Assembly: GCA_001724995.1 (NCBI GenBank)
Contig: MEFD01000016.1
Location: forward strand, 62,001 to 126,000
Origin: Rubrivivax sp. SCN 71-131
GTDB lineage: Bacteria; Pseudomonadota; Gammaproteobacteria; Burkholderiales; Burkholderiaceae_C
Length of the DNA: 64,000 bases
Direction of reading: 5' to 3'
Below are positions 1-9,686 of the stretch, one piece after another. Every line of letters starts with the position of its first letter. Position 1 is the stretch's first letter. The translations under genes and the position numbers were made by a program. The notes below the pieces were generated by a model that was given only the letters and a program-made list of their open reading frames with translations, was not told the DNA's origin and made no database searches.

Positions 1-111
1 CGCATCGCCGCGGTGCCGACGCCGACGATCGAGGCCGTGCACGCGGCGACGGCGCTGCTGGCGGGAACGCTCCAAAGGCAGCAGGGGCGGCTGCGCGTCG
101 AGCCGGTCTGA
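1..111 (+). CDS. 3' end of a CDS truncated by the window edge; C-terminus resembles 2-dehydropantoate 2-reductase
   Basis: Open frame 1 reads RIAAVPTPTIEAVHAATALLAGTLQRQQGRLRVEPV*; VPTPTIEAV resembles ketopantoate reductase C-termini. Confidence 0.45.
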   Translation, partial: RIAAVPTPTIEAVHAATALLAGTLQRQQGRLRVEPV

Positions 112-162
112 GCGTATCCGGGCCCGAACCATTCCCGATCGATCCTCCGTGGGGCCGGGTCT

Positions 163-2421
163 TCAGTCCGCTTCGGGCGCTTCGTCGTCGCCGCGCGGCA
201 GGGGTACGCGCAGCGTGCAGCGGATGCCGCCCGCGGCGGGAGCCGACCATTGCACCTCGCCGCCCAGGGTGCGTGCGCGCTTGCGGATGCCCGAAAGCCC
301 CAGGCCATGCGACCAGGCCTGCGGGTCGCCGCCGCGGCCGTCGTCGCTCACCGTGAGCCGCAGCGCGTCGTGCTCGACCCGCAGTTCGACGAGGACGCGC
401 GAGGCCTGCGCGTGCGCGATGGCGTTGCTCGCCAGCTCGCGCAGGATGCGCGTCAGTGCCGACCAGGTGACGACGCCGAGCACCGGGTCGGCGCCGGGCT
501 CGAGCTGCCAGTCCAGGCGGATGCCGGCCGTGGAAAGGCGCTGGCCGAGGTCGGCCTTCCATTCGGCGGCCGCGTCCGACAGCGTCTGGCTGCCGGCGGC
601 CAGACCGCGGGTGAGCGTCTTCAGGTCCTGCAGCGTGTGGCGGATGTAGTCCTCGATCTCGGGGTCGCCGGCCTTGTACATCAGCGTCAGCAGCCGTGCG
701 CCGATGTCGTCGTGCAGGTCCTGGGCGATGCGCTGGCGCTCCTCGCGGCGGCCCTGCTCGAGCGCGCGGTCGTGCGCCAGCGTGCGGCAGACCTGCTCCA
801 CCACGCGCGCGGCGAGCTGTGCGTCCTCGGGCATGAAGATGCGCTGGCCGTGGCTGGCAAAGCGCAGCACCAGCACCTCCTGCAGCGCCAGCGTCGTGCC
901 CGTGCCGGGTACCGGCACACACAGCGCACGCCCCGAACCGAGCACGCGCGCCTGCTCGATGCGCCGCGGCAACTGCACCAGCTCGCGCGGCGCGAACAGC
1001 GCCTGCAGCAGCCGCCGCAGCAGCAGCGCGGTGCGCTCGGGGCGCTCACTGGCCTGGCGCACCGTGCTGTAGATGAGCTCGAAGGTGCGCTCGGCGCTCA
1101 GCACGCTGGCGCCGGCGAACATGCGCGCGAGGATCCAGCGCCGCGCGCCGATGTAGAGCAGCGAGGCCGTCGCCGCGGCCAGCAGCAGCGCGCCCATCGC
1201 GCCGAGCGCGAACACCGCCACGAAAAGCAGCGTGAGCGTGCCGGTGACGGTGCCGATGCCGGCCAGCAGCGCGAACTCGCGCAGCACGCGCCGCGGCCGC
1301 GACATCAGGGTGAGCAGCAGCAGCAGCAGCGTGAAGAAGAGGTACCACACCTCGGCGCTGGTGGCGGCGACGAAAGGCGCGATGCCGCTGGCATGGCGCG
1401 TGGCGAAGACTCCCAGCGTGACGAGGACGAGCAGGGCGAGCACCAGCCAGGCCACCCGGGCGACGAGCGCCAGCGCGGGGTCGGCACGCCGGCGCAGCAC
1501 CCAGGCGAGCACGACCACCTCGACCAGGCCGAAGCCGATCAGCGTGCCCTGCGTCAGCAGCCACAAGGCGGGTGCGCCGGGGGCACGCGCGACCCAGGCC
1601 CAGGCCAGCACGATGGCCGCGGCCGCGGCCAGCAGCAGCGGCGTGCGCCGCATCGGCCGCGGGCGCAGCACGTAGATGCAGGCCGCCGCCATGGCCGTCA
1701 AGACGTCCAGCGCCATGCGTCCCTGCGGGTCTAGCGCCACCAGGGCCGGCGGCAGGCCCAGGCCGCGCCAGGGCCCGCAGCCGATGAGCAGCAGGTTCAG
1801 CGCCTGGCAGCCCGTCATCAGGGCGAACAGCGCGTTGCCTGCGTCGGGACGCCGCAACAGCACCGAGATGCCGATCAGGTAGAGCGCCAGCGCCAGCACC
1901 GCGGCGAGCCAGAAGAGCAGCGGGACATGCGCGTAGCCCAGCGCCGACATGGCCAGATCGAGGCGGCTGCCGTCCGTGAAGCGCAGCGTGATGCGATCCT
2001 GCGCCAGGTGCTCGGCCAGCGCCTGCTGCTGACGCTGCCAGTGGCTGCGCTGCGTGCCGTCGACCAGCCAGCGCGCGGTGCGGCGCAGCAGCCACTCGTC
2101 GGCGACGAGCGCGGGCCGGCCGGGGGACTCGATGTGCGAGAGCGTACGGCCGCTCATCGCCGCCAGGTCGGCGCGCGGGCTGGCCAGCAGCGTGGGCTGG
2201 CCCAGCGCCGTGAGCTGCCAGGTCGAGGGCAGGTGCGGGTGGGTCGCCAGCATCTGCATCAACGTGAAGACGACGGCGATGGCCGCCAGCGTGGACAGCA
2301 CGAGCAGCCGCAGCCGCCAGCCGATCCAGCGCCGCGGCGCGTGCAGCGCCAGCGAGCGCTCGATCGCCGCGAAATCCAGCCCGTCTTCCGTCGCGCCGGC
2401 GGGGCCGGATGGGGCGGGCAC
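163..2421 (-). CDS. Membrane-bound sensor histidine kinase (NarX/DegS-like, HisKA_3 type)
   Basis: Multiple TM segments, RQRIAQDLHDDIGARLLTL phospho-acceptor motif, C-terminal HATPase (SDDGRGG ... GLGLSGIRKRARTLGG). Confidence 0.88.
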   Translation of the reverse strand: MPAPSGPAGATEDGLDFAAIERSLALHAPRRWIGWRLRLLVLSTLAAIAVVFTLMQMLATHPHLPSTWQLTALGQPTLLASPRADLAAMSGRTLSHIESPGRPALVADEWLLRRTARWLVDGTQRSHWQRQQQALAEHLAQDRITLRFTDGSRLDLAMSALGYAHVPLLFWLAAVLALALYLIGISVLLRRPDAGNALFALMTGCQALNLLLIGCGPWRGLGLPPALVALDPQGRMALDVLTAMAAACIYVLRPRPMRRTPLLLAAAAAIVLAWAWVARAPGAPALWLLTQGTLIGFGLVEVVVLAWVLRRRADPALALVARVAWLVLALLVLVTLGVFATRHASGIAPFVAATSAEVWYLFFTLLLLLLTLMSRPRRVLREFALLAGIGTVTGTLTLLFVAVFALGAMGALLLAAATASLLYIGARRWILARMFAGASVLSAERTFELIYSTVRQASERPERTALLLRRLLQALFAPRELVQLPRRIEQARVLGSGRALCVPVPGTGTTLALQEVLVLRFASHGQRIFMPEDAQLAARVVEQVCRTLAHDRALEQGRREERQRIAQDLHDDIGARLLTLMYKAGDPEIEDYIRHTLQDLKTLTRGLAAGSQTLSDAAAEWKADLGQRLSTAGIRLDWQLEPGADPVLGVVTWSALTRILRELASNAIAHAQASRVLVELRVEHDALRLTVSDDGRGGDPQAWSHGLGLSGIRKRARTLGGEVQWSAPAAGGIRCTLRVPLPRGDDEAPEAD

Positions 2422-2509
2422 GCGCGGTCCCGGCTTCAGCCGCCGGCCGAGGTGCCGCTCGAACGTGCGCCCGGACGTCCCCGCGCAGGCCCGGAACCGC
2501 GCGCGCGCG

Positions 2510-3241
2510 TCACACCAGGCCCTGCTTGCTCGCCAGCACGGCGGCCTCGGCGCGGCTGGAGACGTCGAGCTTACGGTAGATCGCCTTGATGTGGTCGTTG
2601 ACGGTACTCCACTTGATGCCCATGAGGCTGGCGATCTCCTTGATCGTGAAGCCCTTGCTCAGGTAGGTCAGCACCTCGGTCTCGCGCGGCGTCAGCGGCT
2701 CGTGCGGGGGCGGCTTGCCGATCGCCAGCGGCGCCGTCGCCGGCCCGGGCGCGGCCTGCAGCCCCGGTGGCGGCGCCGGCTCGGCGCCGGGCGTGCCGCG
2801 AAAGTGGTTCAGCAGACGGCGCGCGATCGCCGGTGACAGCGGCGGTTGCCCGCGCACGATCTTCTGCAGTTCCTCGACCAGCACCTCGAAGCGATCCTCC
2901 TTCAGCAGGTAGCCGTCGGCGCCGCGCTGCAGCGCGGGGAAGAGGTGGTCGTCGTCCGAGTAGAGCGTGGTGACGATCTTCGTGGCCGGGTAGCTCGCCA
3001 GCTCGCCGAGCAGGTCCAGGCCGTTGCCGTCGGGCAGTTCGAGGTCGACGAGGATGAGCCGGAAGGGGTCCGTGCCGTGCATGCCGGTGGGCCCGCCGGC
3101 CAGCGCGAGCTGGCGGCGCGCGCCCTCCAGGTCGCCCGCCTCCACGATCTGCTGCGCGTCGCTGAAGCTCTCGCGCACGACCCGGCAGAGGAAGCTGCGG
3201 GCCACGGGGTTGTCTTCCAGGATCAGCACCTTGACCGGCAT
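2510..3241 (-). CDS. LuxR/NarL-family response regulator, partner of the upstream kinase
   Basis: Receiver domain (LILEDNP, LVDLELPDGNG) and C-terminal LuxR HTH (LTPRETEVLTYLSKGFTIKEIASLMGIKWSTVNDHIKAIYRKL). Confidence 0.9.
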   Translation of the reverse strand: MPVKVLILEDNPVARSFLCRVVRESFSDAQQIVEAGDLEGARRQLALAGGPTGMHGTDPFRLILVDLELPDGNGLDLLGELASYPATKIVTTLYSDDDHLFPALQRGADGYLLKEDRFEVLVEELQKIVRGQPPLSPAIARRLLNHFRGTPGAEPAPPPGLQAAPGPATAPLAIGKPPPHEPLTPRETEVLTYLSKGFTIKEIASLMGIKWSTVNDHIKAIYRKLDVSSRAEAAVLASKQGLV

Positions 3242-3320
3242 GCGAGCCTTTCCCGGGGGCGGGCTGGGTGGCGATCGGGGATGCTAACCCGAGCCGGGCC
3301 GGCTCCTACAATCGGCCGCC

Positions 3321-4091
3321 ATGCGCATCCTTATCGCCAATGATGACGGCTATCTCGCGCCGGGCATCGCGGCGCTCGCGCGCGCCTGCGAGGGCCTGGG
3401 CGAGATCGACATCGTCGCGCCCGAGCAGAACGCCAGCGGCACCAGCAACGCGCTGTCGCTGGTGCGGCCGCTGTCGGTGTTCGAGGCGCGCGTGGGCAGC
3501 GGCCATGCGGTGAAGGTGGTCAACGGCACGCCCTCGGACTGCGTGCACGTGGCGCTCACCGGCGTGCTCCCCGAGCGGCCGGACATCGTGGTGAGCGGCA
3601 TCAACAACGGCGCCAACATGGGCGACGACACGCACTACTCGGGCACCGTCGCCGCGGCGATGGAGGGCTTCCTGTTCGGCATTCCGGCGCTGGCCTTCTC
3701 GCAGGTCGACAAGGGCTGGGGTGAACTCGAGGCCGCGGCGGCAACCGTGCGCGCGATCCTGCAGCAGGTGCTGGCCGACGGCCCGCCGACAGTGCCCTTT
3801 CTGCTCAACGTGAACATTCCGAACCGCGCCGATGCGCTGACGCGCGAGCGCCGGGTGACGCGCCTGGGTCGCCGCCACCCGAGCGCACCGGTGGTGCGCC
3901 AGACCAACCCGCGTGGCGACGTCATCTACTGGATCGGCCCGGCCGGGGACGCGCGCGACGCCGGCGAGGGCACCGATTTCCACGCCATCGCGCAGGGTGA
4001 GGTGTCGATCACGCCGCTGCAGGTGGACCTGACCGACCACGCGGCGCGTCCGGCGTGGGCGGCGCGGCTGTCGCGAGCAGCGGCGCCGTGA
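3321..4091 (+). CDS. surE: 5'/3'-nucleotidase SurE
   Basis: [54 protein letters not shown]. Confidence 0.96.
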   Translation: MRILIANDDGYLAPGIAALARACEGLGEIDIVAPEQNASGTSNALSLVRPLSVFEARVGSGHAVKVVNGTPSDCVHVALTGVLPERPDIVVSGINNGANMGDDTHYSGTVAAAMEGFLFGIPALAFSQVDKGWGELEAAAATVRAILQQVLADGPPTVPFLLNVNIPNRADALTRERRVTRLGRRHPSAPVVRQTNPRGDVIYWIGPAGDARDAGEGTDFHAIAQGEVSITPLQVDLTDHAARPAWAARLSRAAAP

Positions 4092-4930
4092 GCCGGCCTC
4101 CACGCGGGGCCCGTTTCCCGGCGGGCCTGGAGCACCTGGGCGGCAGCGCGCCCATGCCCGCGGCGCCGCGCGCGCGCAGCGGCGCGCAGCCGCCCGAGCC
4201 CCTGCGGCCGCAGCGCCCGCTGGCGCAGGCCGCGCGCGATGCCGCGCGGCAGGTGCCCGTGGCGGGCCTCGGGCTGGACTCGGCAGCGGTGCGCCTGCGC
4301 ATGGTGCAGCGACTGCGCGGCGACGGCATCGCCTGCGAGCCGGTGCTGCAGGCGCTGGCGCGCGTGGAGCGCCATCGCTTCGTCGACACCGCGCTCGCCA
4401 CCCAGGCCTACGAGGACACGAGCCTGCCGATCGGCCATGGCCAGACGATCAGCAAGCCTTCCGTCGTGGCGCGCATGCTCGCGCTGCTGCACGACTCCGA
4501 GTGCGCGCGCGCGCAGGGAACGCTCGGGCGGGTGCTCGAGATCGGCAGCGGCTGCGGCTACCAGGCGGCGCTGCTGTCCCTGCTCTCGCGCAGCGTGCTC
4601 TCCATCGAGCGCCTGCGCCCGTTGCACGAGAAGGCGCGCCAGCACCTGCATGGCTGGCGGCAGGGCGATGTGCGGCTGATCCACGGCGACGGGCGCCTGG
4701 GCCACGCGCCCTGGGCGCCTTACGACCACATCGTCGCCGCCGCCGGGGGGGAGGCGATTCCCGAGGCCTGGCTGGAGCAGCTCGCCGTGGGCGGGCGCCT
4801 GGTGGCGCCGATGCAGGACGGGCGCGGCGGCGGGCAGGTGCTGGTGGTCGTCGATCGCACCGCTTCGGGCCTGCGCGAGCAGCGGCTCGGGGCGGTTCAC
4901 TTCGTCCCTCTAAAATCCGGCCGCGAGTGA
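4055..4930 (+). CDS. pcm: Protein-L-isoaspartate O-methyltransferase; true start probably the GTG near 4089
   Basis: [32 protein letters not shown], gene order surE-pcm-nlpD. Confidence 0.93.
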   Translation: MGGAAVASSGAVSRPPRGARFPAGLEHLGGSAPMPAAPRARSGAQPPEPLRPQRPLAQAARDAARQVPVAGLGLDSAAVRLRMVQRLRGDGIACEPVLQALARVERHRFVDTALATQAYEDTSLPIGHGQTISKPSVVARMLALLHDSECARAQGTLGRVLEIGSGCGYQAALLSLLSRSVLSIERLRPLHEKARQHLHGWRQGDVRLIHGDGRLGHAPWAPYDHIVAAAGGEAIPEAWLEQLAVGGRLVAPMQDGRGGGQVLVVVDRTASGLREQRLGAVHFVPLKSGRE

Positions 4931-4934
4931 CGGC

Positions 4935-6023
4935 TTGCGGGATGCCCGCCAGCGCAGCTGGAGGGCCGTCGTGCGCCGCGCTTGCGCAGGTCGAGCCGGC
5001 ACGCCCCGGTCCGGGGCTGCTGACGACGGACGGGCGACAGGGATGGACGAAACGATGAGGCCCAGCAGAAGCGGACGCGCGATCAAGGTGCCGGGCCTGT
5101 GCCTGCTGGTCATGGCCGCCCTGCTGACGGCGTGCGCGGGCAGTCCCAACCACGCCCCCGTCGAAGAGCGCAAGCCCCCGCCACGCGGTGCCGCGTCGCG
5201 GCCTGCGGGAGGCGACAGCGGTGCCGCGGTGCTGCGCCCGGCGGAGCCGGGCAAGGCCCAACCCGGGGCCGACAACGCCGACAAGCCGGGCTACTACACC
5301 GTCAAGCCGGGCGACACGCTGATCCGCATCGCGCTCGACAACGGCCAGAACTGGCGCGACGTGCAGCGCTGGAGCAACCTGGAGAACCCGCACGTGATCG
5401 AGGTCGGCCAGGTGCTGCGCGTCGCGCCTCCGGTCGCGGAGCCCGTGGTGGTGGCCGGCGGGGCCGCGGTGGTGAAGCCGGTGCCGGCCTCGGGTCGCGT
5501 GGAGTCGCGTCCGCTGGATGCGCCGCGCGAAGCCACGGCCGCGTCGGCGCCGGCCTCGTCGCCCGCCACCGCGACCAGTACGACCGGTGCGCCCGCCGCC
5601 GCCGCGGCCTCGGCCCCCCCGGCGGCGGCGAAGGCGCAGGCGCGCGAGGGCGATGAGGCGGTGGCGTGGATGTGGCCCGCGTCGGGTCCGGTCGTTGCTC
5701 CCTTCGACGAGGGCCGCAACAAGGGCCTGGCCGTCGGCGGCAAGGCGGGAGATCCGGTGCTGGCCGCCGCCGACGGGCGCGTGGTCTACGCCGGCTCGGG
5801 CCTGCGTGGCTACGGCAACCTGGTGATCGTCAAGCACAACGCCACCTACCTGAGCGCCTACGCGCACAACCAGGTGCTGCTGGTCAAGGACGAGCAGGTC
5901 GTGCGCCGCGGCCAGAAGATCGCCGAGATGGGTTCGAGCGATGCCGAGCGCGTGCAGCTGCACTTCGAGATCCGGCGCCTGGGCGTGCCCGTCGACCCGC
6001 TGCGCCTGCTGCCCGCGCGCTGA
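4935..6023 (+). CDS. nlpD: NlpD-type lipoprotein with LysM and degenerate M23/LytM domain (true start probably 5043 or 5055)
   Basis: Lipobox (LLTACAGS), LysM (YYTVKPGDTLIRIALDNGQNWRDV), C-terminal M23-like domain with non-canonical metal ligands, gene order. Confidence 0.88.
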   Translation: MRDARQRSWRAVVRRACAGRAGTPRSGAADDGRATGMDETMRPSRSGRAIKVPGLCLLVMAALLTACAGSPNHAPVEERKPPPRGAASRPAGGDSGAAVLRPAEPGKAQPGADNADKPGYYTVKPGDTLIRIALDNGQNWRDVQRWSNLENPHVIEVGQVLRVAPPVAEPVVVAGGAAVVKPVPASGRVESRPLDAPREATAASAPASSPATATSTTGAPAAAAASAPPAAAKAQAREGDEAVAWMWPASGPVVAPFDEGRNKGLAVGGKAGDPVLAAADGRVVYAGSGLRGYGNLVIVKHNATYLSAYAHNQVLLVKDEQVVRRGQKIAEMGSSDAERVQLHFEIRRLGVPVDPLRLLPAR

Positions 6024-6082
6024 GCCGCGGCACCCCGTTTAAGGGCTTCCGCTAGGCGGGCGGCCGGGATCCCCCGGCTAGC

Positions 6083-7006
6083 ATGCACCGCGCCGATCCG
6101 GTTTCGGCGCGTCGTGCGGGGGTCCATCGCTTGCAGTTGTTGCAGCTCATCGTCAGCGGCATCGCGCAGGGCTGCATCTATGGCCTGATCGCGCTGGGCA
6201 TCGTGCTCATCTACAAGGCCACCGAGACGGTGAGCTTCGCGCAGGGCGAGCTGATGATGCTCGGCGCCTTCCTCGGCCTCGTGCTGATGGGCCTGCTCGG
6301 CGGCTCGTTCTGGCTCGCCTTGCCGCTGGTGGTGCTGGCCATGGTGCTGCTGGGGATGGCCACCGAGCGCGTGGCGATCCGCCCCATCCTGGGCCAGCCG
6401 GCGTTCTCGATCGTCATGCTGACCTTCGGCCTGGGCTACGTCGCGCGCGGCGCGATCACGATGATCCCGGGCATCGGCACCGACACCAGCGCGCTGACCG
6501 TACCCTACAAGGACCAGGTGTGGATGGCCGGCGAACTGGTGCTCAACGTCGAGCAGCTCGTCGTCATCGGCGCCACGCTGCTGCTGTGCGCGGCGCTGTA
6601 CGCGCTGTTTCGCTTCAGCCGCATCGGCATCGCCATGCAGGCGGCGTCGCAGAACCAGCTCGCCGCCTACTACATGGGCATTCCGGTGCAGCGGCTCAAC
6701 GGCCTGGTCTGGGGCCTTGCCGCCGGGGTGGCGGCGATCGCCGGCCTGCTGCTGGCGCCGATCACCTTCGTGCACGCGAACATGGGTTTCATCGGCCTCA
6801 AGGCCTTCCCGGCGGCGGTCGTCGGCGGCTTCGGCAGCCTGCCCGGGGCCATCGTGGGCGGCCTCGTGATCGGCCTGGTCGAGGCGCTCGCGGGCTTCTA
6901 CCTGCCCGAGGGCATCAAGGACATCGCCGCCTACGTCGTCGTGCTGCTGATGCTGATGGTCAGGCCTGCCGGCCTCTTCGGCGACACCATGCACAAGAAG
7001 GTTTGA
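6083..7006 (+). CDS. livH: Branched-chain amino acid-type ABC transporter permease (LivH family)
   Basis: GIAQGCIYGLIALGIVLIYKATETVSFAQGELMM and operon context livHMGF. Confidence 0.9.
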   Translation: MHRADPVSARRAGVHRLQLLQLIVSGIAQGCIYGLIALGIVLIYKATETVSFAQGELMMLGAFLGLVLMGLLGGSFWLALPLVVLAMVLLGMATERVAIRPILGQPAFSIVMLTFGLGYVARGAITMIPGIGTDTSALTVPYKDQVWMAGELVLNVEQLVVIGATLLLCAALYALFRFSRIGIAMQAASQNQLAAYYMGIPVQRLNGLVWGLAAGVAAIAGLLLAPITFVHANMGFIGLKAFPAAVVGGFGSLPGAIVGGLVIGLVEALAGFYLPEGIKDIAAYVVVLLMLMVRPAGLFGDTMHKKV

Positions 7007-7018
7007 GGCGGGCCCGCG

Positions 7019-8095
7019 ATGCGCTTTCTCTTCAGGACCAGCCATGCGCAGGACATCGCCCTGGCCCGGCACGAAGGGCATCGCTTCTGGTATTCGCTGC
7101 TCGTGCTGCTGCTCGCGGCCGCGCCCTGGCTGCTGTCGGAGTACGGTCTGGCGCAGCTGAGCTTCGTGCTCATCTACGCCATCGTCGGTCTCGGGCTGAT
7201 GCTGCTGGCGGGCTTCACCGGCCTGTTCTCGATCGGCCACGCCGCCTTCCTCGGCGTCGGCGCCTACACCGAGGCGGTGCTGGTGGCCGCGGGGCTGCCG
7301 TTTCCGCTGGCGCTGGCGAGCGCGATGCTGGTCGCCGCCGCGGTCGGTGTCGTCGTGGGCCTGCCGGCGCTGCGCGTCAAGGGCATCTACCTCGGCATCG
7401 CGACGATGGCCTTCGGCTTCATCGTCGCCGAGGTGTTCGCGCGCTGGGAGTCGATCACCGGCGGCAACGCCGGCCTGCACGTGAAGCCGCCGGCGATTGG
7501 CGCCTGGGCGATCGACGACGGCGTCTCGTTCTACTTCCTCTGCCTCGTGCTCACCATCCTGGCCACGCTGGGCGTGCTCAACCTGCTGCGCTCGCCCACC
7601 GGGCGGGCCTTCGTCGCCATCCGCGACAGCGAGATCTCGGCGCAGAGCATGGGCATCCACCTGGCGCGCTACAAGACGCTTTCCTTCGCCATCTCGGCGG
7701 CACTCGCCGGCCTGGGCGGGGCCCTGTACGCGCACATGATCAAGTTCCTGAGTCCCGACCAGTTCGACATCATCCAGTCGATCGACCTGCTGCTGATGGT
7801 CGTCATCGGCGGCCTGGGTTCGGTGCACGGTGCCTTCCTCGGCGCCATCTTCCTCATCGTGATGCCGCAGGCGATCAACGCCGCCAAGGGCTTCCTGCCC
7901 GAGGCCATCGGCATGGCGCCGGGCCTCAAGGCCGCGGTCTACGGCCTGGTGCTGATCGCCTTCGTGCTCTTCGAGCCGATGGGCCTCTACGGCCGCTGGC
8001 TGAAGATCCGCACCTGGTTCAGCGTCTTCCCCTTCTACCGCCGCGGCATGTTCAAGCGGCAGAAGAGCTTCCAGAAATCGGAGCGCGTGCGATGA
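7019..8095 (+). CDS. livM: Branched-chain amino acid-type ABC transporter permease (LivM family)
   Basis: LivM family membrane protein (GLGLMLLAGFTGLFSIGHAAFLGVGAYTEA). Confidence 0.9.
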   Translation: MRFLFRTSHAQDIALARHEGHRFWYSLLVLLLAAAPWLLSEYGLAQLSFVLIYAIVGLGLMLLAGFTGLFSIGHAAFLGVGAYTEAVLVAAGLPFPLALASAMLVAAAVGVVVGLPALRVKGIYLGIATMAFGFIVAEVFARWESITGGNAGLHVKPPAIGAWAIDDGVSFYFLCLVLTILATLGVLNLLRSPTGRAFVAIRDSEISAQSMGIHLARYKTLSFAISAALAGLGGALYAHMIKFLSPDQFDIIQSIDLLLMVVIGGLGSVHGAFLGAIFLIVMPQAINAAKGFLPEAIGMAPGLKAAVYGLVLIAFVLFEPMGLYGRWLKIRTWFSVFPFYRRGMFKRQKSFQKSERVR

Positions 8096-8904
8096 GCGCT
8101 GCCACCGACGCCCCGCTGCTGTCGGTGCACGAGATCGGCGTGCACTTCGGCGGCGTGCGCGCGGTCGACGGCGTCAGCTTCGACGTCAGGCGGGGCGAGG
8201 TCTTCACCCTCATCGGTCCCAACGGCGCGGGCAAGACGACGGTCTTCAACCTCATCAGCCGCATCTACACGCCCACGAGCGGACACATCGTCTTCGACGG
8301 CGTGGAGCTCGCGCGCTGCGCGCCGCATGAGGTCGCGCGCCTGGGGGTGGCGCGCACCTTCCAGAACATCGAGCTGTTCGAGCACGCCAGCGTGCTGCAG
8401 AACCTGCTCATCGGCCGCCACACGCACCGGCGCACCGGCTTCTGGAGCGACCTCTTCTTCACGCCGGCCGCGCGCGCGGCCGCGCTGCGGGAGCGCGAGG
8501 AGGTCGAGCAGGTGATCGACTTCCTCGACCTGCAGCACTACCGCGACAGCCTGATCGCCGGCCTGCCCTACGGCGTGCGCAAGGTGGTGGAGCTGGCGCG
8601 CGCGCTGTGCATGAAGCCCAGGCTGCTGCTGCTGGACGAACCCTCGTCGGGGCTGAACGTCGAGGAGACCGAAGGTATGGCCTGGTGGATCCACGACATC
8701 CGGCGCGAGTTCGGCATCACCGTGCTGATGGTCGAGCACGACATGGGCCTGGTCTCCAGGGTCTCCGACCGCGTGCTTGCGATGAACCAGGGCCAGGTGC
8801 TGGCGCTGGGCGATCCGGCCGCGGTGCAGGCGCACCCGGGCGTGGTCGAGGCCTATCTCGGCGCCAGCCAGGACCTCGGCAGCCTGCGGCGGGAGCGCGC
8901 ATGA
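8092..8904 (+). CDS. livG: ABC transporter ATP-binding protein (LivG)
   Basis: Walker A GPNGAGKTT, GVARTFQNIELFEHASVLQNLLIG, ATGA overlap with livM; ATG at 8092 inside a longer ORF. Confidence 0.9.
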   Translation: MSAATDAPLLSVHEIGVHFGGVRAVDGVSFDVRRGEVFTLIGPNGAGKTTVFNLISRIYTPTSGHIVFDGVELARCAPHEVARLGVARTFQNIELFEHASVLQNLLIGRHTHRRTGFWSDLFFTPAARAAALREREEVEQVIDFLDLQHYRDSLIAGLPYGVRKVVELARALCMKPRLLLLDEPSSGLNVEETEGMAWWIHDIRREFGITVLMVEHDMGLVSRVSDRVLAMNQGQVLALGDPAAVQAHPGVVEAYLGASQDLGSLRRERA

Positions 8905-9686
8905 GCCCCGCCGCTGCCGACGAGATCCTCGTGCTCACCAACGTCGAGAGCGCCTACGGGCCGATCCGCGCCATCCGCGGTGTCAGCCTGAAGGTGCGCC
9001 GCGGCGAGATCGCGACCGTGCTCGGCAGCAACGGCGCGGGCAAGTCGACGATCCTGAAGACGATCAGCGGCATCCTCGACCCCACGCGCGGCAGCGTGCA
9101 CTTCAAGGGGCGGGACATCACCGCCGGCGACCCGGCGGCGATCGTGCGCAGCGGGATCGTGCACGTGCCCGAGGGGCGCGAGGTCTTCCCGCTGCTGTCG
9201 GTGCGCGAGAACCTGCTCATGGGCGCCTACACGCGCCGCGACCGCGACGGCGTGGCGCGCGACATGGAACAGGCCTTCGCCTACTTCCCGATCCTGCAGG
9301 AGCGACTGCAGCAGGAGGCCGGGCTGCTCTCGGGCGGCCAGCAGCAGATGCTGGCGATCGCGCGCGCGCTGCTGGCCGCGCCCGAGCTGATCCTGCTGGA
9401 CGAGCCGAGCCTGGGCCTGAGCCCCAAGCTCACCTACGAGATCTTCGAGATCGTCGTGCGCATCAACCGCGAGCGCGGCACGACGGTGCTGCTGGTCGAA
9501 CAGAACGCCAACATGGCGCTCAACGTCGCCGACTACGGCTACGTGCTGGAGAACGGCCGCATCGTGATGGAGGACCGCTGCGCCGTGCTGCGCGAGAAGG
9601 AGGACGTGAAGGAGTTCTACCTCGGCATGAAGGCCGGCGGGGTGCGCGGCGAGCGCCGCTGGAAGAAGCGAAAGACCTGGCGATGA
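8901..9686 (+). CDS. livF: ABC transporter ATP-binding protein (LivF)
   Basis: [52 protein letters not shown] at 8901 overlapping the livG stop. Confidence 0.9.
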   Translation: MSPAAADEILVLTNVESAYGPIRAIRGVSLKVRRGEIATVLGSNGAGKSTILKTISGILDPTRGSVHFKGRDITAGDPAAIVRSGIVHVPEGREVFPLLSVRENLLMGAYTRRDRDGVARDMEQAFAYFPILQERLQQEAGLLSGGQQQMLAIARALLAAPELILLDEPSLGLSPKLTYEIFEIVVRINRERGTTVLLVEQNANMALNVADYGYVLENGRIVMEDRCAVLREKEDVKEFYLGMKAGGVRGERRWKKRKTWR